NCBI RefSeq assembly: GCF_007994225.1
Contig: NZ_VLLL01000009.1
Coordinates: 62,001 to 126,000 of the forward strand
Direction of reading: 5' to 3'
DNA: 64,000 nucleotides
Source: Stackebrandtia albiflava
GTDB lineage: Bacteria > Actinomycetota > Actinomycetes > Mycobacteriales > Micromonosporaceae
The notes below the pieces were generated by a model. That model was not told where the DNA came from. It ran no database searches and saw only the letters and a program-made list of their open reading frames with translations. Made by a program: the position numbers and the translations under genes. Below, one piece after another: positions 1 through 7,682 of the stretch; the stretch's first letter is position 1, and the number at the start of each line of letters is the position of its first letter.

Positions 1-40
1 GTCACGGCCCGGTTGTCGCTGGAGCCGGCCGACTGAACCG

Positions 41-2728
41 TCACTCGCCGAAGAAGAGCCGTTCCGCGGCGGTGTGCGCGTGCCGCGCGGTCCGGAGGTG
101 GTGGTCGACGAACTCCCCCGGGTCCTCGTCGGTCAGGCCCCGCACGGCCATCACCGCGGCGAGTTCCCGGCCGTGGCGCGGCAACTGATCGGAGGGCTTG
201 CCCCGTGCCAGGGTCAACGCGTTGCGGACGCGTGAGGCGCCGAGCCACGCGTCGGTCAACGCCTCGGCGTCGGACTCCGTCACCAGGCCCGCGGCCTCTG
301 CGGCGGCGACCGCGGCGAGCGTCCCGGTGGTCCGCAGCGCCGGTTCCGCGTAGCCGTGTTGGAGCTGGAGGAGCTGCGCGCCCCATTCGACGTCGGTGAG
401 CCCGCCCGGGCCGAGTTTCACGTTGCCCTCCCGGTCGGCGCCGCGGGGCAGCCGTTCGGTGTCGATGCGGGCCTTGATGCGGCGCAGCTCGACCAACTGC
501 TCGGCCGTCAACCCGCCCTCGGGGTAGCGGATGGGATCGGCCAGGGCGACGAACTCACCGGCCAGTGCGGCGTCTCCGGCGGCCGGGCGGGCACGCAGCA
601 ACGCCTGCGACTCCCACGGCCGCGACCAGCGTTCGTAATAGCGGCGGTAGGCGTCCAGGCTCCGCACCAGCGGCCCCTGCCGTCCCTCGGGGCGTAGGTC
701 GGCGTCGATGCGCAGGGCGGGCTCGTCCGAGGGTGTGGACAGCAGGTCCCGGGCCAGTTCGACGACGGCGGTGACCGCCGCCGACTCCTCGGAGGTGCCG
801 CCGCCGTGGACGAAAAGCACGTCGGCGTCGGAGGAGTACGCGCATTCGCGACCGCCGAGCCGGCCCATGCCGATCACCGCCAACGGGACCCGGGTTCCCT
901 TGACGCGCTGCGCCACCGACAGGGTCACGTGCAGGACCGCGTCGGTCAGGTCGGACAGGGCCACCCCGACCGTCCTGACGTCGCACAGCCCCAACAGGTC
1001 GGCGCAGCCGATGCGCAGCAGTTCCCGCCTGCGGATGGCGCGGACCGCCGCGACCGCCTTCTCCGGTTCGGAGTGGCGGCCCGCCGCGGCGGCCATCCCG
1101 TCCCGCAGGTCCTCGGCGGTGCGCGGCCGCAGGTCGGCGTCGTGGGCGAGGAGCCGCAGCGCGGCGGGGTCCTTCAGCAGCAGGTCGGTGACGAACCGGG
1201 AGGTCGCGAGGATCCGGGCCAGCCGCAGACTGATCGGGCCGCCGTCGCGCAGCAGTCGCAGGTACCACGGTGTCCCGCCCAGCTTCTCCGACACCTTCCG
1301 GTAGGCGAGGAGCCCACGGTCCGGTTCGGGGGCCTCGGCGAACTCGCCCAACAGGACCGGAAGCAGCGTCCGCTGAATCGCGGCGGTCCGCGACACGCCC
1401 GAGATCAGGGCGGAGATGTGCCGCAACGCCCCGTCCGGGTCGGCGAAGCCGAGCGCGACGAGCCTGGTGCGGGCGGCGTCGGGGGTCAGTCGCAGCCCGC
1501 CGCTGGGCACTTCGGCGACCGCCTCCAACAGCGGACGGTAGAACAGTTTCTCGTGCAGTCGGCGGGCGGTGCCGGCGTGGCGGCGCCACTCGGCGAGGAA
1601 ACCGCCCGAGTCGCGGTAGCCCAGGCCCCGGGCGAGCCAGTGCAGGGACTCCACGTCGGCGGGTATGCGGTGGGTGCGGCGGAGCTTCTGGAGTTGCAGA
1701 CGGTGCTCGACGGTGCGCAGGAACCGGTAGGTGTCGGTGAGGGCGTCGCCGTCGGCGCGGGCCAGGTAACCTCCCGCGCTGAGGGCGTCGAGGGCGTCGA
1801 GGGTCCCGGTGACGCGCAGCCGCGCGTCATGGCGGCCGTGGACCAGCTGCATGAGCTGCACCGCGAACTCGATGTCGCGCAGCCCTCCCCTTCCGAGCTT
1901 GATCTCCCGTTCGGCGTCCTCCTTGGGGAGTTCGGCGACGACCCGGCGACGCATGGCGCGGATCTCGTCGACGACCTCGGAGGTGTCGGCGGTCTGCCAG
2001 ATCGCCGGGCTGACCTCGGTCAGCCACTCCCGGCCCAGTTCGAGGTCGCCCGCGGCGGGGCGCGCCTTCATGAGCGCCTGGAACTCCCAGGTCTTCGCCC
2101 AGCGATGGTAGTAGGCGAGGTAGCTGTCGACGGTACGGACCAGTGCCCCACTGCGGCCTTCGGGGCGCAGACCGGCGTCCACCGGCCAGGCCACCGCCGC
2201 GCAGACCGCCATCATCCGCACCGCCCACGCGGTGGCGCGGTTGAGGTCGCCGTCGGCGACGAAGAGGACGTCCACGTCGCTGACGTAATTGAGTTCCCTC
2301 GCCCCGCACTTGCCCATCGCGATGACGGCCAGCCGGGTGCCGCCGGCGGTGTCGGGTTGCTCGGTCCTGGCGATGCGCAGGGCCGCCTGGAGGGTGGCGT
2401 CGGCGAGGTCGGAGAGCCGCAGCGACACCTCCGCCACGTCGATGTCACCGGTGAGGTCGTCGGCGCAGATGCGCAGGAGTTGTCCCCGGTAGGCCAGTTG
2501 CAGTGCCAGGACGCCGTCGGCCTCGGCCAGCGCGGTGAGGTCGGGTACGCCGTCGGTCAGCCACCGCCACTCCCCCGGGTTGGCCACCAGGTGGTCGCCG
2601 AGGGTCTCGGACGCGGACAGGACCGCCGTCAACCGGGCGCCGAGTGCGGAATGGTCGTGTAGGGCGGTGTCGAGGGTGTCGTCGGTCTCGCGCAGCCGGG
2701 TCAGCTGCCGCTTCGCGAGGTCCGCCAT
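41..2728 (-). CDS. glnE: Glutamine synthetase adenylyltransferase/deadenylylase
   Basis: GlnE adds and removes AMP on the adenylylation tyrosine of type I glutamine synthetase and so couples nitrogen status to glutamine synthesis in the cytoplasm. The protein (895 aa) carries the two nucleotidyltransferase cores of the family: GKCGARELNYVSDVDVLFV near residue 139 (deadenylylase half) and GMGRLGGRECAYSSDADVL near residue 620 (adenylylase half), each with the metal-binding D-x-D. The ATG at 2728 was chosen because the stop of the preceding amidotransferase gene overlaps it by one base (TGATG), and the frame upstream has no GlnE-like sequence. Actinobacterial GlnE is usually near 1000 aa. Compared from memory with mycobacterial GlnE, about 60 N-terminal residues are absent here. 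It is translationally coupled to the upstream gene. Confidence 0.93.
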   Translation of the reverse strand: MADLAKRQLTRLRETDDTLDTALHDHSALGARLTAVLSASETLGDHLVANPGEWRWLTDGVPDLTALAEADGVLALQLAYRGQLLRICADDLTGDIDVAEVSLRLSDLADATLQAALRIARTEQPDTAGGTRLAVIAMGKCGARELNYVSDVDVLFVADGDLNRATAWAVRMMAVCAAVAWPVDAGLRPEGRSGALVRTVDSYLAYYHRWAKTWEFQALMKARPAAGDLELGREWLTEVSPAIWQTADTSEVVDEIRAMRRRVVAELPKEDAEREIKLGRGGLRDIEFAVQLMQLVHGRHDARLRVTGTLDALDALSAGGYLARADGDALTDTYRFLRTVEHRLQLQKLRRTHRIPADVESLHWLARGLGYRDSGGFLAEWRRHAGTARRLHEKLFYRPLLEAVAEVPSGGLRLTPDAARTRLVALGFADPDGALRHISALISGVSRTAAIQRTLLPVLLGEFAEAPEPDRGLLAYRKVSEKLGGTPWYLRLLRDGGPISLRLARILATSRFVTDLLLKDPAALRLLAHDADLRPRTAEDLRDGMAAAAGRHSEPEKAVAAVRAIRRRELLRIGCADLLGLCDVRTVGVALSDLTDAVLHVTLSVAQRVKGTRVPLAVIGMGRLGGRECAYSSDADVLFVHGGGTSEESAAVTAVVELARDLLSTPSDEPALRIDADLRPEGRQGPLVRSLDAYRRYYERWSRPWESQALLRARPAAGDAALAGEFVALADPIRYPEGGLTAEQLVELRRIKARIDTERLPRGADREGNVKLGPGGLTDVEWGAQLLQLQHGYAEPALRTTGTLAAVAAAEAAGLVTESDAEALTDAWLGASRVRNALTLARGKPSDQLPRHGRELAAVMAVRGLTDEDPGEFVDHHLRTARHAHTAAERLFFGE

Positions 2729-3417
2729 CACGAGTCGAGCAACGGCAGCGGGGTGCCTGCGACCCGCCCCGACACCAGGCCGCCGAACCGGTGGACGACG
2801 GGACGCCAGGTCTCCTCCAGGTGTTCCTGGACGGCGTCGACCCGTTCGGCGAGGTCGTCGCCGCCGTCGAGTGCCCGGATCATTGCGGCGTCCAACTCCA
2901 TGTGCGACTGGACGCCCCAGGCGCGGTCGCCGATGCGGAACGCCTCGGGGACGCCGTGCGGGGACGCCGCCAGCAGAAGCGCGTCCTCGGGCAGCGCGGT
3001 GATCTCCTCGTGCCGCCACCAGACGACGTCGATGGCCATGGGGGCGGCGGCGAACAGCGGATCGTCGGCGGCCGCGTCACGCCGCCCGACCAACCGGGGC
3101 CCGGGGTGGAACCCGTCGACCTCACCGGTGGCGCCGCCGAACTCCGTGGCCAGCAGCCGCGCCGACGAACACACGGCCAGGGTGGGCACCGAGTCCGCGA
3201 CGGCGCGGTTCAGCAGTGCCGCGAGTTCGCCGTTCCAGGCGACGCCCCGGCCGCCGCCCAAGGCGACGACGGCGTCGTGGTCGCCGGCGTCGGCCGGGAC
3301 CGGTTCGTCGGCGTGCGGCCGCACGACCGCCGGTTCGAGCCCGGCCTCGTCGAGCCAGCGTCGCATCCGCCCCAGGTGCCACCGTGGGGAGTTCTCAATG
3401 ACCAGTACGCGTCCCAT
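2728..3417 (-). CDS. Class I glutamine amidotransferase-like protein
   Basis: This 229-residue cytoplasmic protein has the class I amidotransferase (GMP-synthase-like) fold signature: a nucleophile elbow LAVCSSARLLA with Cys83 and a GVQSHME segment with His172 and Glu174, so the catalytic triad looks complete. Such stand-alone domains hydrolyse glutamine or gamma-glutamyl amides, and the substrate cannot be read from sequence. The elbow is CSSAR rather than the usual C-L/R-G-H/Q-Q, so it is a divergent member. The ATG at 3417 gives a product of normal family length. It overlaps glnE by one base, so the two are almost certainly co-translated, which hints at a nitrogen-related job. A link to gamma-glutamyl-polyamine hydrolysis with the nearby glutamine synthetase paralogue is only a guess. 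Confidence 0.8.
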   Translation of the reverse strand: MGRVLVIENSPRWHLGRMRRWLDEAGLEPAVVRPHADEPVPADAGDHDAVVALGGGRGVAWNGELAALLNRAVADSVPTLAVCSSARLLATEFGGATGEVDGFHPGPRLVGRRDAAADDPLFAAAPMAIDVVWWRHEEITALPEDALLLAASPHGVPEAFRIGDRAWGVQSHMELDAAMIRALDGGDDLAERVDAVQEHLEETWRPVVHRFGGLVSGRVAGTPLPLLDS

Positions 3418-3501
3418 CCGTCCCAGCCTAGTCCGTGCGGGTGCCCGCGAACCGTCGTCACCGCGCCGGACGGTCGCCCCGGCCGGGTATCCTCCTGCGC
3501 C

Positions 3502-4434
3502 ATGACGACACCCCTGACACGTGCCCGCCGGTTGCGGCCGGGCGACACCGTCCGCCTGGTCGCCCCGTCCGGTCCCCCGAAGGCCGGGGCGGTGGCCGCC
3601 GGCATCGCCGAACTGGAGTCGTGGGGCCTGGTGGTGCAGTGTCCCGACCGGATCTTCGACGGGCGCGGCTACCTCGCGGGCGACGACGAGGCGCGCGCCG
3701 CCGAGCTGGTCGAGGCGCTGGCCGACCCCGACGTGGCGGGGATCTTCTGCGCCCGCGGTGGCTACGGCGCCGGCCGGATGGTCGACCTGGTGGACTTCGA
3801 GACCGCCCGGCACAACCCGAAACCCGTCGTCGGGTACAGCGACATCACGGTGCTGCATCAGGCGTTGTACGTCCGCGCGGGCCTCGCCGGGGTACACGGT
3901 CCGGTCGTGACGACCTTCGCCGCCGGGCACGGGCGCGGCACCGCCGAGGCGTTGCGGAACGCGGTGATGACGGCGGACCCGGTGACGGTCGAGGTCCGGG
4001 AGGACGAACCGGGCACGGTCCTGACCTGTGGTGAGGCGCCGGTGTCGGGGCCGCTTTTGGGCGGCAACCTGTCGCTGGTGGTGGACGCGGTCGGGACTTC
4101 GACGTGCCCGGACTACGCGGGCGCGATCGTGTTCCTGGAGGAGGTCAACGAGGAGCCGTACCGGGTGGACCGGATGCTGACCCAGTTGCGTCGCAGCGGG
4201 GTGTTCGAGGGGGTCGCGGGTTTCGCGTTGGGGCAGTTCACCGACTGCGCCGACTCGGACTGGGACGTCACCGTGGAGGACGTGTTGCGGGACCTGCTGG
4301 GCGCGTTCGGGGTGCCGATCCTGGGCGGGCTCCCGTTGGGGCACGGACCGGACCCGATGACCGTCCCGTTCGGCACCGTGGCGACGCTCGACCCGGTCGC
4401 GGGACGGTTGACGGTCGAGTCGGCGGTGGCCTGA
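3502..4434 (+). CDS. LD-carboxypeptidase (peptidase family S66)
   Basis: Family S66 enzymes (LdcA, MccF) remove the terminal D-amino acid from muropeptide tetrapeptides during murein recycling, or cleave related amide bonds. The 310-residue product is of full family length. Ser113 sits in GYSDITVLHQ, with Glu213 in FLEEVNEEP and His281 in GHGPDP, matching in order and spacing the Ser-Glu-His triad of P. aeruginosa LdcA. The RARRLRPGDTVRLVAPSGP start is typical. There is no signal peptide, so the enzyme is cytoplasmic. It is transcribed divergently from the glnE/amidotransferase pair and converges on the glutamine synthetase gene across a hairpin terminator. MccF-like self-immunity is an alternative role but nothing nearby suggests a microcin C pathway. 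Confidence 0.88.
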   Translation: MTTPLTRARRLRPGDTVRLVAPSGPPKAGAVAAGIAELESWGLVVQCPDRIFDGRGYLAGDDEARAAELVEALADPDVAGIFCARGGYGAGRMVDLVDFETARHNPKPVVGYSDITVLHQALYVRAGLAGVHGPVVTTFAAGHGRGTAEALRNAVMTADPVTVEVREDEPGTVLTCGEAPVSGPLLGGNLSLVVDAVGTSTCPDYAGAIVFLEEVNEEPYRVDRMLTQLRRSGVFEGVAGFALGQFTDCADSDWDVTVEDVLRDLLGAFGVPILGGLPLGHGPDPMTVPFGTVATLDPVAGRLTVESAVA

Positions 4435-4560
4435 GCAGGGGGCGGCACCGTCCTCACGCGGCGGCCGCCGACCTCCTCCCCGCACTTCGCACCCGGACCG
4501 GTTCCGGCCGTGTCGTCCAGTGCGAAGGCCCCTCGGCGTGGATGACCGGGCTTCGTGGAC

Positions 4561-4613
4561 GACCGCATGTGGACGGACGCGGCGCGGTGGCGCCGTCTCG
4601 TCCGCATGCGGTC
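4561..4613. terminator. Bidirectional hairpin terminator
   Basis: An imperfect inverted repeat lies between the convergent LD-carboxypeptidase and glutamine synthetase genes. The left arm begins GACCGCATGTGGACG at 4561 and the right arm ends TCCGCATGCGGTC at 4613. There is no U-tract on either strand. The remaining 210-bp intergenic region holds nothing else that I recognise. Confidence 0.65.
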
Positions 4614-4645
4614 CCGCCGGCGTACCGGTCGCGGAACCGTCGCGC

Positions 4646-5995
4646 TCACAGGTCGCGGTAGCGGTTCAGTTCGTACGCGGTGACCTGCCTGCGGTACTCG
4701 TCCCATTCCGCCTGCTTGTTCTTGAGGAAGAAGTCGAACACGTGCTCGCCCAACACCTCGGCGACCAGCTCCGACTCCGACATCGCGTCGATCGCCTCGG
4801 CCAGGTTGGCGGGCAACTGCCGGTAACCCGCCGCGCGGCGTTCCCGGTCCGACAGCGACCACACGTCGTCCTCGGTGCCCGGTGGAAGCTCGTACCCCTC
4901 CTCGATGCCCTTGAGTCCCGCGCCCAGCAACACGGCGAACGCCAGGTAGGGGTTGGCCGCCGAATCCAGTGACCTGAGTTCGACGCGGGCCGAGTTCGGT
5001 TTGCCGTACGCGGGTACCCGCACCAGCGCGGACCGGTTCCGGTGCCCCCAGCAGACGTAGGCCGGTGATTCGGTGACCTGGTTGGCCAGCGGCATGGGGA
5101 ACAACCGCTTGTACGAGTTCACCCACTGGTTGGTGATCGCGGTGTACTCCGGCGCGTGCCGCAGCAGGCCCGCGATGAACGCCTTACCGGTCTTGGACAG
5201 CTTGATCTCGTCCACCGGGTCGTGGAAGGCGTTGTGCTCCCCCTCGAACAGCGACATGTGGGTGTGCATGCCGCTGCCGGGCTGGTCGGTGAACGGCTTG
5301 GGCATGAAGCTCGCGTGTACGCCCGCCGAGGTCGCGACCTCCTTGACGACGTGCCGGAACGTCATGATGTTGTCGGCGGTCGCCAACGCGTCGGCGTAGC
5401 GGAGGTCGATCTCCTGCTGGCCGGGGGCGACCTCGTGGTGGCTGAACTCCACGGAGATACCGATGCGTTCCAGCGACAGGATGGCCTGCCGCCGGAAGTC
5501 GCGCGCCACGGCGTGCGTGGTGTGGTCGAAGTAGCCGCCGTCGTCCACCGGGATGGGCTGGCCCTGCGCCCCCAACTGGGTCTCGAACAGGAAGAACTCG
5601 ATCTCGGGGTGGGTGTAGAACGTGAAGCCCTTGTCGGCGGCGCGGCTGAGCGCCCGCCGCAGCACGTGCCGGGGATCGGCCCAACTGGGTGCGCCGTCCG
5701 GGGTCACGATGTCGCAGAAGATGCGGGCGCTCTCACCGATGCCGGTGCCCTCGAACGGAAAGACCTGGAAGGTCGTGGGGTCGGGCATCGCCACCATGTC
5801 GGACTCGTACACCCGCGCGAACCCCTCCACCGCGGAGCCGTCGAAGCCGATGCCCTCGTCGAAGGCCGACTCCAGCTCCGCCGGGGCGACGCTCACCGAC
5901 TTCAACGTGCCCAACACGTCGGTGAACCAGAGCCGGACGAACCGGATGTCGCGCTCCTCCAGCGTCCGCAGCACGAACTCCTGCTGGCGTTCCAT
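4646..5995 (-). CDS. glnA2: Glutamine synthetase paralogue, GlnA2 type (probable gamma-glutamylpolyamine synthetase)
   Basis: This is a glutamine synthetase I-fold ligase of 449 aa, with the N-terminal beta-grasp (FVLRTLEERDIRFVRLWFTD), the catalytic core from about residue 110, and the ATP and metal motifs YTHPEIEFFLF and HHEVAPGQQEIDLRYA. It matches the actinobacterial GlnA2 subgroup (Rv2222c and Streptomyces SCO2241) much better than the main GlnA. As I recall, SCO2241-type enzymes glutamylate polyamines rather than make glutamine, so the substrate here is inferred. The region corresponding to the adenylylation loop reads GIEEGYELPPG, not the K-N-L-Y-D-L-P of adenylylated enzymes, so control by GlnE is doubtful. 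The ATG at 5995 follows a strong AGGAGG. A GAAAC-N6-GAAAC direct repeat lies about 105-120 bp upstream. Confidence 0.88.
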   Translation of the reverse strand: MERQQEFVLRTLEERDIRFVRLWFTDVLGTLKSVSVAPAELESAFDEGIGFDGSAVEGFARVYESDMVAMPDPTTFQVFPFEGTGIGESARIFCDIVTPDGAPSWADPRHVLRRALSRAADKGFTFYTHPEIEFFLFETQLGAQGQPIPVDDGGYFDHTTHAVARDFRRQAILSLERIGISVEFSHHEVAPGQQEIDLRYADALATADNIMTFRHVVKEVATSAGVHASFMPKPFTDQPGSGMHTHMSLFEGEHNAFHDPVDEIKLSKTGKAFIAGLLRHAPEYTAITNQWVNSYKRLFPMPLANQVTESPAYVCWGHRNRSALVRVPAYGKPNSARVELRSLDSAANPYLAFAVLLGAGLKGIEEGYELPPGTEDDVWSLSDRERRAAGYRQLPANLAEAIDAMSESELVAEVLGEHVFDFFLKNKQAEWDEYRRQVTAYELNRYRDL

Positions 5996-6098
5996 CAGTC
6001 GATTCCTCCTGGCCGATCGTGGTGGTCACCCTCCGCTGTCCCGGCCCGCCGGAACCGCCCGGATACGGCCGCCGGTCCCACCAGTGTGCCCCTCGGGT

Positions 6099-6114
6099 GT
6101 TTCGGGCATGTTTC
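6099..6114 (-). promoter_or_regulatory. Candidate GlnR-like direct-repeat box
   Basis: Read on the minus strand (toward glnA2) the sequence is GAAAC-N6-GAAAC, two identical pentamers with the 11-bp phase typical of OmpR-fold regulators such as GlnR, whose consensus is GTnAC-N6-GAAAC. Only half-site matches are present. It lies about 105-120 bp upstream of the glnA2 start, in the 190-bp region shared with the divergent npdG gene. Confidence 0.35.
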
Positions 6115-6187
6115 ACGGTGGCCGACCGGGGAGACTTGGCGGACAACCACTGGCATACCGGACGGACGTACTGCCAGTATTGTCGCC

Positions 6188-6880
6188 ATGGCTTTTGAGG
6201 ACGTGGAATTGCCCGACGTGTCCGGTGTGACGGTCGGGATTCTCGGTGGCACGGGTGCGCAGGGACGCGGTCTGGGTTACCGGCTGGTGCGGGCCGGACA
6301 CCGGGTGACGATCGGTTCGCGTGACGCCGCGCGTGCCCGTGACGCCGCCGCGGCGATCGCGGCGATGCCGGGCGGCGACCGGGCACCGATCACCGGTGGG
6401 GAGAACGCGGCCGCCTGCGACGCCGACGTGGTGATCGTGGCGGTCCCGTGGCCGGGGCACGGCGACCTGCTCACCGGGTTGGCGCCGCGGCTGGCGGGCA
6501 GGATCGTCGTCGACTGCGTCAACCCGCTCGGTTTCGACGAGCGTGGCGCGTACCCGCTGGAGGTCGAGGCCGGTAGCGCGGCCGAGCAGGCGGCGGCGCT
6601 GCTGCCGGAGTCACGGGTCACCGCCGCGTTCCACCACGTGTCGGCGACACTGTTGACCGATCCGGAGATCGAGTCGATCGCCACCGACATCCTCGTGCTC
6701 GGCGACGACCGGGCGGCGGCGGCGACCGTGCAGGCGCTGGCGACCCGGATCGAGGGCATGCGCGGAGTGTTCGCGGGGCGGCTGCGCAACGCCGGCCAGG
6801 TGGAGGCGCTGACCGCGAACCTGATCGCGATCAACCGCCGGTACCGGGCGCACGTGGGGATCCGGGTGACGGACATCTGA
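6188..6880 (+). CDS. npdG: NADPH:F420 oxidoreductase (F420-dependent NADP reductase)
   Basis: This enzyme transfers hydride between NADP(H) and the deazaflavin cofactor F420, which is widespread in actinobacteria. The 230-residue protein opens with a Rossmann NADP site (VGILGGTGAQGRGLGYRLV, residues about 14-32, followed by IGSRDAARA) and carries the AVPWPGH and DCVNPL segments typical of the NPD family. The ATG at 6188 begins the conserved region with a short lead. No Shine-Dalgarno sequence precedes it; a TATTGT hexamer at 6178-6183 could serve a near-leaderless transcript, though the gap is only 4 nt. The stop overlaps the next start (TGATG), so the BtuF-like protein downstream is translationally coupled. 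Confidence 0.88.
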   Translation: MAFEDVELPDVSGVTVGILGGTGAQGRGLGYRLVRAGHRVTIGSRDAARARDAAAAIAAMPGGDRAPITGGENAAACDADVVIVAVPWPGHGDLLTGLAPRLAGRIVVDCVNPLGFDERGAYPLEVEAGSAAEQAAALLPESRVTAAFHHVSATLLTDPEIESIATDILVLGDDRAAAATVQALATRIEGMRGVFAGRLRNAGQVEALTANLIAINRRYRAHVGIRVTDI

Positions 6881-7638
6881 TGGCCACGGTCACCGACGAT
6901 CTGGGACGCCGTTTCGCGCCGGGCCCGGTACGGCGGGTGGTGTCGCTCGTGCCGTCGATCACCGAGACCCTCGCGCTGGCGGCGCCGGGGCTGTTGGTCG
7001 GCGCCACCGACTACTGCGTGCACCCGGCGGGGTTGTCGGTGACCAGGGTCGGCGGCAGCAAGTACCCCCGGGTGGACGCGGTGCTCGACTGCGAACCGGA
7101 CGTCGTGTTGGCGAACGCGGAGGAGAACCGGCGCGAGGACGTGGAACGGCTGGAGGCCGCCGGCGTGCGGGTGTGGACGTGTTTCCCGAAGGACGTGCCG
7201 GGGGCGTTGACCTCGGCGTCGCGGATGCTTCGTCTGGCGCTGGGCGTTCCGGAGCCCGACTGGATCGGCGAGGCCGCGTCACTGTGGTCGCGGACGCCGC
7301 CGGTGTCGCGGCGGGCGGCGATACCGGTGTGGCGGCGGCCCTGGATGGTGCTGGGCGGCGGCACCTTCGCCGGGGACGTGCTGCGGCGGCTCGGTGTCGC
7401 GAACGTGTTCGACGCCGAGCCGGGTTATCCGCGCACGACTCCGGACGAGGTGCGGGAGCGGGGCGCGGACCTGGTCGTCCTGCCGGACGAGCCCTACGAG
7501 TTCTCGGCCGGGGACGGTCCCGAGGCGTTTCCGGGGCTGCCGTGCGCGCTCGTGTCGGGCAGGCACCTGACGTGGCACGGTCCCAGCCTGGTCGAGGCGC
7601 ACTCCCTGTTGTCGAGACAGCTCTTCGGATCCGCGTGA
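6880..7638 (+). CDS. Helical-backbone metal receptor (BtuF/FhuD-like) protein
   Basis: The 252-residue product resembles the substrate-binding proteins of vitamin B12 and iron-siderophore importers: RVVSLVPSITETLALAAPG at about residues 14-32 followed by VGATDYCVHP, a DAVLDCEPDVVLANAEENR helix, and a C-terminal lobe with DVLRRLGVANVF. It has no signal peptide or lipobox, and no permease or ATPase gene lies nearby, so it is probably cytoplasmic and not a conventional transporter component. Such proteins in actinobacteria are usually annotated as cobalamin-binding. It overlaps npdG by one base (TGATG), so it is made together with F420 reductase; what links the two is unknown. Confidence 0.75.
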   Translation: MATVTDDLGRRFAPGPVRRVVSLVPSITETLALAAPGLLVGATDYCVHPAGLSVTRVGGSKYPRVDAVLDCEPDVVLANAEENRREDVERLEAAGVRVWTCFPKDVPGALTSASRMLRLALGVPEPDWIGEAASLWSRTPPVSRRAAIPVWRRPWMVLGGGTFAGDVLRRLGVANVFDAEPGYPRTTPDEVRERGADLVVLPDEPYEFSAGDGPEAFPGLPCALVSGRHLTWHGPSLVEAHSLLSRQLFGSA

Positions 7639-7682
7639 ACCCGGTCGAACGGCGACCCTCCCTCGACGTGCCCTGGCCCCGG

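Noticed and set aside
1-36. Possible last 11 codons of a plus-strand gene ending TGA at 34-36
   Set aside because: Too short to show coding signal; any frame can end this way.
806-2662. 618-codon plus-strand frame antisense to glnE
   Set aside because: Gly/Val/Gln-rich shadow of the GC-biased glnE gene; no motif or ribosome site.
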